Shown one piece after another: positions 1-10,844 of a stretch of DNA of 64,000 bases. Below the pieces are notes generated by a model. The model made no database searches and was not told where the DNA came from. It saw only the letters and a program-made list of their open reading frames with translations. The DNA comes from Streptomyces luomodiensis. Its GTDB lineage: Bacteria > Actinomycetota > Actinomycetes > Streptomycetales > Streptomycetaceae. The position numbers were made by a program, and so were the translations under genes. Position 1 is the stretch's first letter. The number at the start of each line of letters is the position of its first letter. The DNA is taken from contig NZ_CP117522.1 of assembly GCF_031679605.1 (NCBI RefSeq), positions 6,076,001-6,140,000 of the forward strand, given 5' to 3'.

Positions 1-1078
1 GGTCGAAGGTGCCGCTCGTGGCGAACCAGCCCGACCAGGAGGCGAGGTACGTGACGAGCGCCACGGGCACCAGTGACAGGAACGCCCAGCCCAGATCGCG
101 CCGCCCCACCGCCCGGTAGGGCCGGTGGGCGCCCGCGGTACGGCGTGCGCCCACGTCCCACAGGACGGCCATCAGGCCGAAGGCCGCCAGGACGTACAGC
201 CCGTTCCACTTGGTGCCGATGGCCAGGCCCAGCAGCACCCCGGCCGCGATCCGCCACGGCCGCGCGCCCAGCTTCAGGCTCTGGGCGACCGCCGGGTCCG
301 GCCGCGCCGTGCCGTCCTCGCCGGCCGGCAGCGCCGCCGCCAGCCTGGCGCGCGCCTTGTCCCGGTCGACGAGCAGACAGCCGAAGGCGGCCAGTACGAA
401 GAACATCACGACCAGGTCGAGCAGGGCCGTGCGGCTCATCACGTAGTGCAGCCCGTCCACGGCCATCAGCGCGCCCGCCAGACAGCCGAGGAACGTCGAC
501 CGGAACAGCCGCCGCCCGATCCGGCACAGCATCAGCACCGAGAGGGTGCCGAGCAGCGCGACCATGAACCGCCAGCCGAACGGGTGCAGTCCGAAGAACT
601 GCTCGCCGAGCCCGATGACCCACTTGCCCACCGGCGGGTGCACCACGTACGAGGCCGCGTCATCGAGCGGGATGTGCTGCGGGGTGTCGAGGATCCGCTC
701 GTTGGCGTTCTTCGGCCAGGTGCCCTCGTAGCCGTACTCCCAGATCGACCAGGCGTCCTTGGCGTAGTACGTCTCGTCGAATATGACGTTGTCCGGGCTG
801 CCCAGCCGCCAGAAGCGCATCAGCCCGGCGCACAGCGCGACGAGCAGCGGCCCGCCCCAGCCGCTCCAGCGGGCGATTCTGGCCGCCGCCGAGGGGGTCG
901 CGCCGAGGATCTCCCAGAGCCGGGTGCCCGGCTCCGCGTACGGCGGGACCAGCCGCTCCCGTACGCCGGGCCCGGTCCGGCCCGCGTATCCGAAGCGGCG
1001 CAGCCGGCGCTGCCAGGCCGGCGGCTGATGGCCGGTGGCTTGGCCCGGCTGGGCGTGGGTCGCGGTGTCACTGCTCAC
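1..1078 (-). CDS. pmt: Protein O-mannosyltransferase (PMT family), 3' end cut by window
   Basis: A membrane glycosyltransferase that transfers mannose from polyprenyl-phosphate-mannose to secreted proteins; in actinomycetes it acts with a Ppm synthase. The reading frame starts at a GTG at 1078 and runs off the left edge, giving 359 codons. Visible family signs are the acidic first-loop motif FDETYYAKDAW, then DAASYVVHPPVGKW, and several hydrophobic spans (FMVALLGTLSVLMLC, LLDLVVMFFVLAAFGCLL, GLYVLAAFGLMAVLW). The segment IGTKWNGLYV is typical of GT39 enzymes. It is divergent from rsmI across a 600-bp repeat-filled gap. The C-terminal part lies outside the window, so completeness cannot be judged. 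Confidence 0.9.
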   Translation of the reverse strand, partial: MSSDTATHAQPGQATGHQPPAWQRRLRRFGYAGRTGPGVRERLVPPYAEPGTRLWEILGATPSAAARIARWSGWGGPLLVALCAGLMRFWRLGSPDNVIFDETYYAKDAWSIWEYGYEGTWPKNANERILDTPQHIPLDDAASYVVHPPVGKWVIGLGEQFFGLHPFGWRFMVALLGTLSVLMLCRIGRRLFRSTFLGCLAGALMAVDGLHYVMSRTALLDLVVMFFVLAAFGCLLVDRDKARARLAAALPAGEDGTARPDPAVAQSLKLGARPWRIAAGVLLGLAIGTKWNGLYVLAAFGLMAVLWDVGARRTAGAHRPYRAVGRRDLGWAFLSLVPVALVTYLASWSGWFATSGTFD

Positions 1079-1676
1079 CGGGCCATCGTAGGGAAGGGGT
1101 CTGTGAGTGTGGCGGGGAAAGGCGGCGAACCGGGGATTCGTGCCGGGGGTGGCGCTGCCGGGGGTGCCGTGCTTGGGGTGGCGGTGCCGGGGGTGCCGTG
1201 CTTGGGGTGGCGGTGCCGGGGGTGCCGTGCTTGGGGTGGCGGTGCCGGGGGTGCCGTGCTTGGGGTGGCGGTGCCGGGGTGCTGTGCCTGGGGGCGCGTG
1301 CCGGGGCCGCCGGTGGCGGGGGAGCCGTGCAGGCGGCGGCCCTCCGCCGGGGGAGCCGTGCAGGCGGCGGCCCTGCGCCGGGGGAGCCGTGCCCGGGGCG
1401 TGCCTAGGGGCGCCGTGCAGGGGGAGCCGTACCCAGGGCGGCCCTGCCGGGCGGCGACGGTGCCGGGGGCCGTGCTTAGGGGCGCTGTGCCTGGGGTGGC
1501 CGTGCGGGCGGTGCCGTGCACGCGGCGGCCGTCCCCGGGGCGACGGTGCCGGGGTGGCCGTGCCCGGGGCGGCCGTGCGGGGGTGCCGTGTCGGGGGCGA
1601 CCGTATCCGCCGCGCCGGTGGCGGGGATTCGTGCCCAGGGCGGTGGCTGCGGGGTCGGTCTCGGTCGGCTGCGAGG
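1079..1676. repeat. Intergenic G-rich tandem repeat region (29-bp and 31-bp arrays)
   Basis: The gap between the mannosyltransferase and rsmI holds four perfect copies of a 29-bp unit (1164-1279, each beginning GTGCCGTGCTTGGGG). Two copies plus a partial of a 31-bp unit (about 1318-1390, core GGGGAGCCGTGCAGGC) follow, and then degenerate GTGCCGGGG-like pieces run almost to rsmI. Periods of 29 and 31 are not multiples of three, so the repeats shift frame every unit and long open frames across them are not coding. G sits on the plus strand and C on the minus throughout. The rsmI promoter must lie in or just after this region. No function is known to me. Confidence 0.85.
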
Positions 1677-2561
1677 ATGGTGGGCGTGACTGGAACGCTC
1701 GTACTGGCAGGGACCCCCATCGGCGACCCGGCGGACGCGCCCCCGAGGCTGGCCGCCGAGCTCATGGCCGCCGATGTGGTCGCCGCCGAGGACACCCGGC
1801 GGCTGCGCCGCCTGACCCAGGCGCTGGACGTGCGTCCGGCCGGCCGGGTGGTGTCCTATTTCGAGGGCAACGAGTCGGCCCGTACGCCCGAGCTGGTCGA
1901 GGCGCTGGCCCAGGGCTCCCGGGTGCTGCTGGTCACCGACGCGGGCATGCCGTCGGTCTCCGACCCCGGCTACCGCCTGGTCGCCGCCGCCGTGGAGCGC
2001 GGGATCACCGTCACCGCCGTGCCCGGCCCGTCCGCGGTGCTCACCGCCCTGGCGGTCTCCGGGCTGCCGGTGGACCGCTTCTGCTTCGAGGGCTTCCCGC
2101 CGCGCAAGGCGGGGGAGCGGCTGGCGCGGCTGCGCGAGGTCGCCGAAGAGCGCCGCACCCTGGTCTGGTTCGAGGCCCCGCACCGGCTGGACGACACCCT
2201 GGCGGCCATGGCCGAGGTGTTCGGCGCCGACCGCCGCGCCGCGGTGTGCCGGGAGCTGACCAAGACGTACGAGGAGGTACGGCGCGGCCCGCTGGCGGAG
2301 CTGGCCGCCTGGGCGGCGGAGGGAGTACGCGGCGAGATCACCATCGTGGTCGAGGGCGCCGCCGCCCCCGGCCCGCAGGAGGCCGACCCCGCCGAGCTGG
2401 CCCGCCGGGTCGCGGTGCGCGAGGAGGCCGGTGAGCGCCGTAAGGAGGCCATCGCGGCGGTCGCGCAGGACGCCGGGGTACCCAAACGGCAGGTCTTCGA
2501 CGCCGTGGTGGCGGCAAAGAACGCGGCAGGAAGCGCGCCGCGCGAAGGTAAAGCACTGTAG
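1677..2561 (+). CDS. rsmI: 16S rRNA (cytidine(1402)-2'-O)-methyltransferase RsmI
   Basis: SAM-dependent tetrapyrrole-methylase-fold enzyme that 2'-O-methylates C1402 of 16S rRNA in the ribosomal P site. The 294-aa product has the expected order: LAGTPIGDP at the N terminus (family GNLGD-like loop), AAEDTRRL, the glycine-rich VTDAGMPSVSDPG segment, AVPGPSAVLTALAVSGLP, FEGFPPRK, FEAPHRL, RELTKTYEE and GEITIVVEG. The C-terminal tail carries the usual GVPKRQVFDAV helix-turn-helix-like region. ATG at 1677 is preferred; GTG at 1680 or 1686 would also work, since no strong ribosome-binding site separates them. The open frame extends 570 bp upstream only because of the noncoding repeats. Confidence 0.95.
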   Translation: MVGVTGTLVLAGTPIGDPADAPPRLAAELMAADVVAAEDTRRLRRLTQALDVRPAGRVVSYFEGNESARTPELVEALAQGSRVLLVTDAGMPSVSDPGYRLVAAAVERGITVTAVPGPSAVLTALAVSGLPVDRFCFEGFPPRKAGERLARLREVAEERRTLVWFEAPHRLDDTLAAMAEVFGADRRAAVCRELTKTYEEVRRGPLAELAAWAAEGVRGEITIVVEGAAAPGPQEADPAELARRVAVREEAGERRKEAIAAVAQDAGVPKRQVFDAVVAAKNAAGSAPREGKAL

Positions 2562-2746
2562 CGAAAGGCAAAGCTCAGGTTACTTCCCGGGCGGTTTCCG
2601 GGCAGTTTGGGAACGCGGTTGCCAAATCTCGCTCAAAGAGCGGAAAGACCCGATGCGGTAGCGCCGGGAACGGCGTCCACTGGGTGTGGAACACCCGGGG
2701 AGATCCCCTCCCGGAAGACTTGTCCTATGTGACAAGAGGAGCTGCC

Positions 2747-3247
2747 ATGAGCGATATAGCGGGAACTTCGAGCGGTGCTCATCCGATAGCCGCCCGCACC
2801 CCCTCCGGCCCGTCCTCCGGCCCGTCCGGCGAGGTGGCCCATGAGGCCTACGCCTTCGCCTGCATGAAGTGCGGACACGGCTGGGAGCGGTCGTACGACA
2901 TCGAACACCACGTGGACGGCGCGGGCCGTGCCTTCGTCGTCTACTTCACCGACGGCCTGCGCGTCCGGTCCCCGCTGACGAGCCCTGACTGCGTCAACTG
3001 CGGTGCGCATCTGGTGCGGATCATGCGCGCGGGCCAGGTCTCGTCGGCCCTGGAGAGTGCGCGGCGCGGGAGGGCGCACACCACCCGGGGCCGTAAGGCG
3101 GACACCGACGCGCCGGGAACGGCGACCGACACCACGACCGGCACCGCGGCGGATCGGACACCGGAAAACGAGGGTCCCGCACGACGCCGTACGCACCATT
3201 GGCATCTGTCGGATCTGCTGCATCCCTTTCAGCACCACCGCCATTGA
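2747..3247 (+). CDS. Conserved zinc-ribbon-like protein, function unknown
   Basis: A 166-aa protein starting at ATG 2747, preceded by GAGGAG. Two CxxC pairs (ACMKCGHGW near residue 39 and SPDCVNCGAH near residue 85) flank a small beta-rich core containing YDIEHHVDG and VVYFTDGLRVRSPL, so a four-cysteine zinc ribbon is likely. The N-terminal 28 residues are Pro/Ser/Gly-rich, and the C-terminal tail is polar and His-rich (HHWHLSDLLHPFQHHRH). No catalytic motif is visible and I do not recognise a named family. It sits between rsmI and tatD on the same strand with its own upstream gap; an inverted repeat (CTTGTC at 2719-2724, GACAAG at 2731-2736) lies just before the start. Confidence 0.75.
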   Translation: MSDIAGTSSGAHPIAARTPSGPSSGPSGEVAHEAYAFACMKCGHGWERSYDIEHHVDGAGRAFVVYFTDGLRVRSPLTSPDCVNCGAHLVRIMRAGQVSSALESARRGRAHTTRGRKADTDAPGTATDTTTGTAADRTPENEGPARRRTHHWHLSDLLHPFQHHRH

Positions 3248-3363
3248 GCACGATCCGGTTCAGCACGATCCGGTTCATCCGGTTCAGATGAGCCGTATGC
3301 GGGTCAACTGAGCGGCCGGACGTGATTCACCGCACATTCACCGGGATTCATAGAATCGCGTCC

Positions 3364-4239
3364 ATGGCGAAAAAGGAAAAGGACGTGCCGCCGCCGCTGC
3401 CGGAACCCCTGCGGGTCCCGGTCGCCGATTCCCACACCCACCTGGACATGCAGACGGGCACGGTCGAGGAGGCGCTGGCCAAGGCCGCCTCGGTCGGCGT
3501 GACGACTGTCATCCAGGTGGGCTGCGACCTCGCCGGGTCCCGGTGGGCGGCCGAGACCGCGGCGGCGCACCCCAGCGTCTGGGCCACCGTGGCACTGCAC
3601 CCCAACGAGGCGCCGCGCATCGTCCTGGGGGACCCGGACGGCTGGTCCCGGCAGGGCGCGCGGGAGCCCGGCGGCGACACCGCCCTGGACGCGGCCCTCG
3701 ACGAGATAGCGGTCCTCGCCGCCCTGCCCCAGGTACGGGGCGTGGGCGAGACCGGCCTGGACTACTTCCGCACCGGGCCGGAGGGCATGGCCGCCCAGGA
3801 GCGGTCGTTCCGCCGCCACATCGCCATCGCCAAGGACCACGGCAAGGCCCTGGTCATCCACGACCGCGAGGCCCACGACGACGTCCTGCGGGTGCTCGCC
3901 GAGGAGGGCGCGCCGGACACCGTCGTCTTCCACTGCTACTCCGGTGACGCGGCCATGGCGAAGATCTGCGCCGAGCGCGGCTACTACATGTCGTTCGCGG
4001 GCAACGTCACCTTCAAGAACGCCCAGCCATTGCGCGACGCCCTCGCCGTCGCCCCGCTCGACCTCGTCCTCGTCGAGACCGACGCGCCGTTCCTGACCCC
4101 CGTCCCCTACCGCGGACGGCCCAACGCCCCGTACCTGATCCCGCTCACCCTGCGGGCCATGGCCGAGGTCAAGGGCGTCCCCGAGGACACCCTGGCGACC
4201 GCCGTAGCGGCCAATACGGCACGCGTCTTCGGCTATTGA
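3364..4239 (+). CDS. tatD: TatD family metal-dependent DNase
   Basis: TIM-barrel metallohydrolase of the TatD/YcfH/YjjV group, a 3'-5' exonuclease on DNA and RNA. The 291-aa product shows the full metal-ligand set: SHTHLD (H24, H26), the glutamate in GVGETGLDYF, the histidine in VIHDREAHDD, the histidine in VFHCYSGD, and the aspartate in VETDAPFLTP followed by the usual YRGRPNAP loop. ATG at 3364 is chosen because homology begins just after it (PVADSHTHLD). Upstream, 3250-3280 contains a 15-bp tandem duplication of CACGATCCGGTTCAG. The gene precedes rpfB, as is common in actinobacteria (tatD-rpfB-rsmA-ispE order). Confidence 0.95.
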   Translation: MAKKEKDVPPPLPEPLRVPVADSHTHLDMQTGTVEEALAKAASVGVTTVIQVGCDLAGSRWAAETAAAHPSVWATVALHPNEAPRIVLGDPDGWSRQGAREPGGDTALDAALDEIAVLAALPQVRGVGETGLDYFRTGPEGMAAQERSFRRHIAIAKDHGKALVIHDREAHDDVLRVLAEEGAPDTVVFHCYSGDAAMAKICAERGYYMSFAGNVTFKNAQPLRDALAVAPLDLVLVETDAPFLTPVPYRGRPNAPYLIPLTLRAMAEVKGVPEDTLATAVAANTARVFGY

Positions 4240-4338
4240 GCCGGCTATTGAGCACGGTGACGCTCCGGGGAGGGTCATCACACCGCGTGATGATCTTCCT
4301 TTGGAGAGTCACCCCCACTCCGCTACAGTCCCGGACCC

Positions 4339-4364
4339 GACGTCCTGACCAGACGTCCTGACCA
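4339..4364 (+). repeat. Perfect 13-bp tandem duplication in the rpfB leader
   Basis: GACGTCCTGACCA occurs twice back to back, ending 32 bp before the rpfB start codon. It may be an operator half-site pair or simple slippage; nothing else in the 157-bp tatD-rpfB gap is clearly regulatory. Confidence 0.7.
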
Positions 4365-4396
4365 GTGAACGTGTGGAGTGTTGCCGGAGTGTTGTC

Positions 4397-5620
4397 GTGA
4401 GCCCCACGGGCAGCCATCGCGCCCACCGCGCCCACCGCGCCGCGGGCGGCCGCGCCGCCGTCCGCCGAGCCGCCCGGCGCGGTGACCGGGCCGAGCCGGT
4501 GCGCCGGCTGCTGCCACAAGCGATGGCGGGCCCGATGCGCCGCCTGTTGCCGCAGGCGATGGTGGTCGCCGCCCTGGCCGGCGGCACCTCCGCCTTCGTG
4601 GCCCAGGACAAGGCCGTACGGCTCAGCGTCGACGGCGACGCCCGCACCCTGCACACCTACGCCGACGACGTGGGTGAGCTGCTGGCGGACGAGCACGTCC
4701 ACGTCGGGGAGCACGACATCGTCGCCCCCGCGCCCGGGGAGCCGCTCGCCAGCGGCGACGAGGTCGCCGTCCGCTACGGCCGCCCGGTCACCCTCACCCT
4801 CGACGGGGAGCGCCGCCGGGTGTGGACCACCGCCCACACGGTTGACGGCGCACTGCGCCAACTGGGCGTACGTGCCGAGGGCGCGTATCTGTCCGCCTCC
4901 CGCTCCGCCGCCATCACCCGCCGCGGTCTGCTCCTGCACGTCCGCACCGAGCGCACCGTCACCTTCCTCGCCGACGGCCGCCCCCACACCGTCCACACCA
5001 ACGCGGCCACCGTCGGCGAGGCCCTCGCGGCCGCCGGGCTCACCCTGCGCGGCCAGGACACCATGTCCGTCCCCCGGGACAGCTTCCCGCGCGACGGCCA
5101 GACGGTGAAGGTGATGCGGATCACCGGCGGCAGGAAGGTCCACGACGAGCCGGTGCCCTTCATCACCGTCCGCCACGCCGACCCCACCCTCCCCAAGGGC
5201 ACCGAGACCGTGGCCCGGCCCGGCGCGCCGGGCACCCTGCGCACCACCTACCGGGTGCGCACCGTCAACGGCGTACGGCAGCGCCCGAAGAAGATCCACA
5301 GCGAGCTGGTCAAGGCACCCGTGGCCCGGATCGTCCGGGTCGGCACCATGAACCCGCCCGCCACGACCGGCGGCCCGGCGGACGGGCTCAACTGGCGGGC
5401 CATGGCCCGCTGCGAATCCGGCGGCCGGCCGGACGCGGTCGACAGCTCCGGCCGCCACGGCGGCCTCTACCAGCTCGACCAGGGCACCTGGCACGCCCTC
5501 GGCGGCCACGGCCGCCCCCAGGACGCGCCCCCGGCCGAACAGACCTACCGGGCCAAGAAGCTCTACCAGCAGCGCGGCACCGGCCCCTGGCCGACGTGCG
5601 GCCGCAAGCTCCACCAGTGA
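4397..5620 (+). CDS. rpfB: Resuscitation-promoting factor RpfB-like cell-wall lytic enzyme
   Basis: Secreted or membrane-anchored muralytic transglycosylase-like protein that cleaves peptidoglycan during spore or dormant-cell regrowth. In the 407-aa product an Arg-rich N terminus precedes a hydrophobic stretch (MVVAALAGGTSAFVA). Three DUF348 repeats follow (each with a V..DG....T.A.TV.E.L pattern, about residues 75-230), then a G5 domain (about 235-315), and a C-terminal lysozyme-like domain (about 330-407) with WRAMARCESGG. The Glu in CESGG is the catalytic acid; GGLYQLDQGTW and the final WPTCGRKL supply the conserved cysteine and tryptophans. GTG 4397 follows GGAG at a 7-base spacing; an upstream in-frame GTG at 4373 is possible. 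Confidence 0.93.
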   Translation: MSPTGSHRAHRAHRAAGGRAAVRRAARRGDRAEPVRRLLPQAMAGPMRRLLPQAMVVAALAGGTSAFVAQDKAVRLSVDGDARTLHTYADDVGELLADEHVHVGEHDIVAPAPGEPLASGDEVAVRYGRPVTLTLDGERRRVWTTAHTVDGALRQLGVRAEGAYLSASRSAAITRRGLLLHVRTERTVTFLADGRPHTVHTNAATVGEALAAAGLTLRGQDTMSVPRDSFPRDGQTVKVMRITGGRKVHDEPVPFITVRHADPTLPKGTETVARPGAPGTLRTTYRVRTVNGVRQRPKKIHSELVKAPVARIVRVGTMNPPATTGGPADGLNWRAMARCESGGRPDAVDSSGRHGGLYQLDQGTWHALGGHGRPQDAPPAEQTYRAKKLYQQRGTGPWPTCGRKLHQ

Positions 5621-5665
5621 CAGGCGGTGGACCGAGCCGTCGGTGAGGCGCCATAAACTTCCACG

Positions 5666-6541
5666 GTGAGCCCCACCGACCCCGACGTCCTGCTCGGCCC
5701 CGCCGACATCCGCGAACTCGCGGCCCGGCTCGGCGTACGCCCCACCAAGCAGCGCGGCCAGAACTTCGTCATCGACGCCAACACGGTCCGCCGGATCGTC
5801 CGGACCGCCGAGGTGCGCCCCGAGGACGTGGTCGTCGAGGTCGGCCCCGGGCTCGGCTCGCTGACCCTCGCCCTGCTGGAGGCCGCCGACCGGGTCACCG
5901 CGGTGGAGATCGACGACGTTCTCGCCGCCGCCCTCCCCACGACCGTCGCGGCCCGGCTGCCGCACCGCGCCGACCACTTCGCGCTGGTGCACAGCGACGC
6001 CCTGCGGGTGACCGAACTTCCCGGCCCCGCCCCGACCGCCCTGGTCGCCAACCTGCCCTACAACGTCGCCGTGCCCGTGCTGCTCCACATGCTCGGGCGT
6101 TTCCCGACCATCGAGCGGACCCTGGTCATGGTCCAGTCCGAGGTCGCCGACCGGCTCGCCGCCGCACCCGGCTCCAAGGTCTACGGCGTCCCCTCCGTGA
6201 AGGCCGCCTGGTACGCCCACGTCAAGCGCGCGGGCGCGATCGGCCGCAACGTCTTCTGGCCCGCCCCCAACGTCGACTCCGGCCTGGTCTCACTGATACG
6301 CCGGGACGAGCCCCCACGCACCACCGCCACCCGGGACGAGGTCTTCGCGGTGGTCGACGCGGCCTTCGCCCAGCGCCGCAAGACCCTCCGGGCGGCGCTC
6401 GCGGGCTGGGCCGGTTCGGCGAAGGCCGCCGAGGAAGCCCTGACGGCCGCCGGCGTCTCCCCACAGGCGCGCGGCGAGTCACTGACGGTGGAGGACTTCG
6501 CCACGATCGCCGAACACCGCCCACCCCCAACGCCCCGCTGA
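5666..6541 (+). CDS. rsmA: 16S rRNA (adenine(1518)/(1519)-N6)-dimethyltransferase
   Basis: KsgA/RsmA dimethylates two adjacent adenines in helix 45 of 16S rRNA late in 30S assembly. The 291-aa protein contains [15 protein letters not shown], the SAM-binding loop [16 protein letters not shown], a DAL acidic residue pair, and the catalytic motif [25 protein letters not shown] and the RRKTLRAAL segment of the C-terminal domain follow. The start is GTG at 5666, 45 bp after rpfB, so both are probably in one transcript. Length is normal and no residue looks lost. Confidence 0.96.
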   Translation: MSPTDPDVLLGPADIRELAARLGVRPTKQRGQNFVIDANTVRRIVRTAEVRPEDVVVEVGPGLGSLTLALLEAADRVTAVEIDDVLAAALPTTVAARLPHRADHFALVHSDALRVTELPGPAPTALVANLPYNVAVPVLLHMLGRFPTIERTLVMVQSEVADRLAAAPGSKVYGVPSVKAAWYAHVKRAGAIGRNVFWPAPNVDSGLVSLIRRDEPPRTTATRDEVFAVVDAAFAQRRKTLRAALAGWAGSAKAAEEALTAAGVSPQARGESLTVEDFATIAEHRPPPTPR

Positions 6542-7631
6542 CACCCGCACCGAACACCTACGCCGCGCCGAGGCCCGACGCCTGTGCTGGGTTGGCACCC
6601 GTGCCGGGCGGGGGCCAGTGCCGGGCTCCCGTGTCGGGTCGGTCGGGCTGGAGCCCAGTGCCGGGTGGCCCAAATCTGGCGCTGAGCCAAGGTTGGGCGT
6701 CGAGCCATAGCGTGGCGGGCGGGGGCCGGTGCTGTGTCGGGGCCTTGTGCCGAGGGCCGGCACCGGGCCGTGCCGGGCGCTTGTGCCCGGGTCGGAACCT
6801 CGCGCCGAGGCTGGTGCCGGACCGGAGCGTGTGCCGGGCGGGCCGAAATCTCGCGCCGAGCCGAAGCCTGGCGGGGGCCGTGCTGGGTTGGGCTTTCGTG
6901 TCGGGTCGGTCGGGCTGGAGCCCAGTGCCGAGCCGGAGCCCGGTGCCGAGGGCCGGCACCCGTCCGTGCCGGGCCCTGGGCCGGGTCGGAGCCTGGCGCC
7001 GAGGCTGGCGCTGGACGGAGCGTGTGCCGGGCTGGGGGGCAGTGCCGGGCGGGCCAAAATCTGGAGCTGAGCCATAGCCTGGCGGGAGCCGTGCCGGGTC
7101 GGAACCTGGCGCCGAGGGCTGGCACCGGGACGTGCCGGGTGGCTGTGCCGGGTCGGAGCCTGGCGTCGAGGTCGGCGCCGGACCGAAGTCTTGACGTGCT
7201 GGGCTGGGGCCAGTGCGGGGTCGGAGGCTGTCGGGCCAGAACCTGGCGCCGAGCCAAAGCCTGGCGGCAGCCGCTGCCGGACCCGTGCCGGACCTGGGCC
7301 CGTGCCGGACCTGGGCCCGTGCCGGACCTGGGCCCGTGCCGGACCTGGGCCCGTGCCGGACCTGGGCCCGTGCCGGGCCGGAACTCCGCGCCGGTGCCTG
7401 GTGCCGAGCCGGAACCGGCCCGCCCCGGCGCCGGGCGCCCGCCGACGGGCGCGACAATGGCCGCAGCCGGTCCGCGACCAGTGCGCGGCCGGTCCACGGG
7501 CCGACCGCATTCGGTCCGCATCTGGTCCGCGGCCGGTCTGCAGCCGGTCCGCGGCCGTCCCGTACCGCCCCGCCCCGATCCGTCCCCCGCCCCACCCCAC
7601 CTCGATTCCGTACGAGAAGGAGCCCGCATCC
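6542..7631. repeat. 1.09-kb G-rich drifting repeat region with a 17-bp array
   Basis: The rsmA-ispE gap is built of imperfect reiterations of GTGCCGGG, GGCGCCGAG and GGGTCGGAGCCTGG-like blocks in many orders. It ends with five perfect head-to-tail copies of a 17-bp unit (GACCTGGGCCCGTGCCG, 7291-7375). All six frames stay open for hundreds of codons, with repetitive, shifting composition (RHGPRSGTGPGPA-type peptides) and no recognisable domain, so I read it as noncoding. G is strongly biased to the plus strand. The last 60 bp before ispE look non-repetitive and may hold its promoter. Confidence 0.85.
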
Positions 7632-8585
7632 GTGACCCGTCCCGTGACCGCCCGTGTGCCCGCCAAGGTCAACGTTCAGCTCGCGGTCGGCGGACTGCGG
7701 CCCGACGGGTTCCACGACCTCGCCAACGTCTTCCTCGCCGTCGGGCTGCACGACGAGGTCACCGCCGCCCCCGCCGACACCCTCCGTCTCACCGTCGAGG
7801 GCGCGGACGCCGGTCAGGTGCCGCTGGACCGCACCAACCTCGCCGCCCGCGCCGCCCTCGCGCTCGCCGAGCGGCATGGCATCGCGCCCGGCGTCCATCT
7901 CCACATCGTCAAGGACATCCCCGTCGCGGGCGGTATGGCGGGCGGCAGCGCGGACGCCGCCGGGGCGCTGCTGGCCTGCGACGCGCTGTGGGGCACCAAG
8001 GCCACCCGCGCCGAACTCCTCGAGATCTGCGCCGAGTTGGGCAGTGACATCCCCTTCAGCCTCGTCGGCGGCGCGGCCCTCGGCCGGGGCCGGGGTGAGC
8101 TGCTGACCCCGCTGGAGACCGGTGGCACCTTCCACTGGGTGTTCGCCGTGGCCGAGGGCGGGCTGTCCACCCCGGCCGTCTACCGCGAATGCGACCGGCT
8201 GCGCGAGGCGTCCGGCGCGGGCGCGAGCTCGGCCGACGTCCCCGACCCCGAGCCCTCCCCGGCGCTGCTGGAGGCCCTGCGCGCCGGTGACGCCACCGCG
8301 CTGGCCGCCGCCGTCTCCAACGACCTTCAGCCCGCCGCGCTCTCGCTGCGCCCCGCGCTCGCCGACACCCTGCGCGCCGGCGCGGACGCGGGCGCACTCG
8401 CCTCCCTCGTCTCCGGCTCCGGTCCGACCTGCGCCTTCCTCGCCAAGGACGCCGAGGGCGCGCGGGCGGTGGCGGACGAGCTGGCCGCCTCGGGCACCTG
8501 CCGCGCGGTCCGGATCACCTCCGGCCCGGTCCCCGGGGCGCGGCTCGTGGACGCGGCCCCCGGGGCGCGGCTGGTGGACGGCTGA
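7632..8585 (+). CDS. ispE: 4-diphosphocytidyl-2-C-methyl-D-erythritol kinase
   Basis: GHMP kinase of the non-mevalonate (MEP) isoprenoid pathway; phosphorylates CDP-methylerythritol at O2. The 317-aa product begins at GTG 7632, with AAGGAG nine bases upstream. Motif 1 is VPAKVNVQLAVG, the ATP-binding glycine-rich loop is PVAGGMAGGSADAAGAL (about residues 97-113), the catalytic Asp lies in ELGSDIPF, and the third GHMP motif is SLVSGSGPTCAFL. The last residues carry a short internal duplication (GARLVDAAPGARLVDG), the same kind of slippage seen in the neighbouring repeats. The upstream open frame extends through the repeat region and should not be used as the start. Confidence 0.95.
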   Translation: MTRPVTARVPAKVNVQLAVGGLRPDGFHDLANVFLAVGLHDEVTAAPADTLRLTVEGADAGQVPLDRTNLAARAALALAERHGIAPGVHLHIVKDIPVAGGMAGGSADAAGALLACDALWGTKATRAELLEICAELGSDIPFSLVGGAALGRGRGELLTPLETGGTFHWVFAVAEGGLSTPAVYRECDRLREASGAGASSADVPDPEPSPALLEALRAGDATALAAAVSNDLQPAALSLRPALADTLRAGADAGALASLVSGSGPTCAFLAKDAEGARAVADELAASGTCRAVRITSGPVPGARLVDAAPGARLVDG

Positions 8586-8645
8586 GCGAGGCGCCGCGCA
8601 TGGCGACTACCCTGGGATGCCGATCGATCCGCGTAATGGAGTGTG

Positions 8646-10466
<1,821 letters not shown>

Positions 10467-10844
10467 CAGGGCGAGTGCACGGGTCACGCGGCGTGTGAGC
10501 GGCCGGTGCGTGTGCGGTCGACGTGCGGTCGACGTGCGGTCGACGTGTGGGTGGCTGCGGTGTGAGCGACTCGTGTGTGAGTGGCCTGAAAGCATCGTGT
10601 GAAGAGGCTGTGGCGAGGTGGCGCGGGCCCTGACAACGGTCCCGTCACAGGCCGGTCTCAGCTGGTCGATGACCTGGACACCGGCCCTTAATACACCTCT
10701 TACGGGTGATACAAAGAACTCCCGCCTGCCTTCCGCTCACTGGCGGGGTTCCATGTCCGATTCGCTCCTTCCCGGAGGACTTTGACCGCCGGGATCGCGG
10801 GGGAGGCCGGTCGGGCGATGGGTCCCGCATCAGAAGGATTTCGC
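10467..10844. other. 378-bp intergenic region with an 11-bp triple repeat
   Basis: No gene seen. Three tandem copies of CGGTCGACGTG lie at 10515-10547. An inverted pair (GCCGGT at 10651-10656, ACCGGC about 25 bases later) may be part of a terminator for the ABC-F gene. The final 60 bp before the next gene contain its AAGGA ribosome-binding site (about 10834). Confidence 0.6.

Noticed and set aside
1164..1390. Possible CRISPR array
   Set aside because: The repeats are head to tail with no unique spacers and periods of 29 and 31 bp; no cas gene is present.
125..2434. A 769-codon plus-strand open frame over the left end
   Set aside because: It is antisense to the mannosyltransferase, then runs through frame-shifting repeats and out of frame over rsmI.
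4240..4396. A c-di-AMP (ydaO-type) riboswitch in the rpfB leader
   Set aside because: Such riboswitches precede some Streptomyces rpf genes, but the leader is only about 157 bases and I could not find the conserved helices.
7291..7375. Possible plasmid-type iterons or replication origin
   Set aside because: Five 17-bp copies look iteron-like, but there is no rep gene or AT-rich zone, and they lie inside a larger drifting repeat region.
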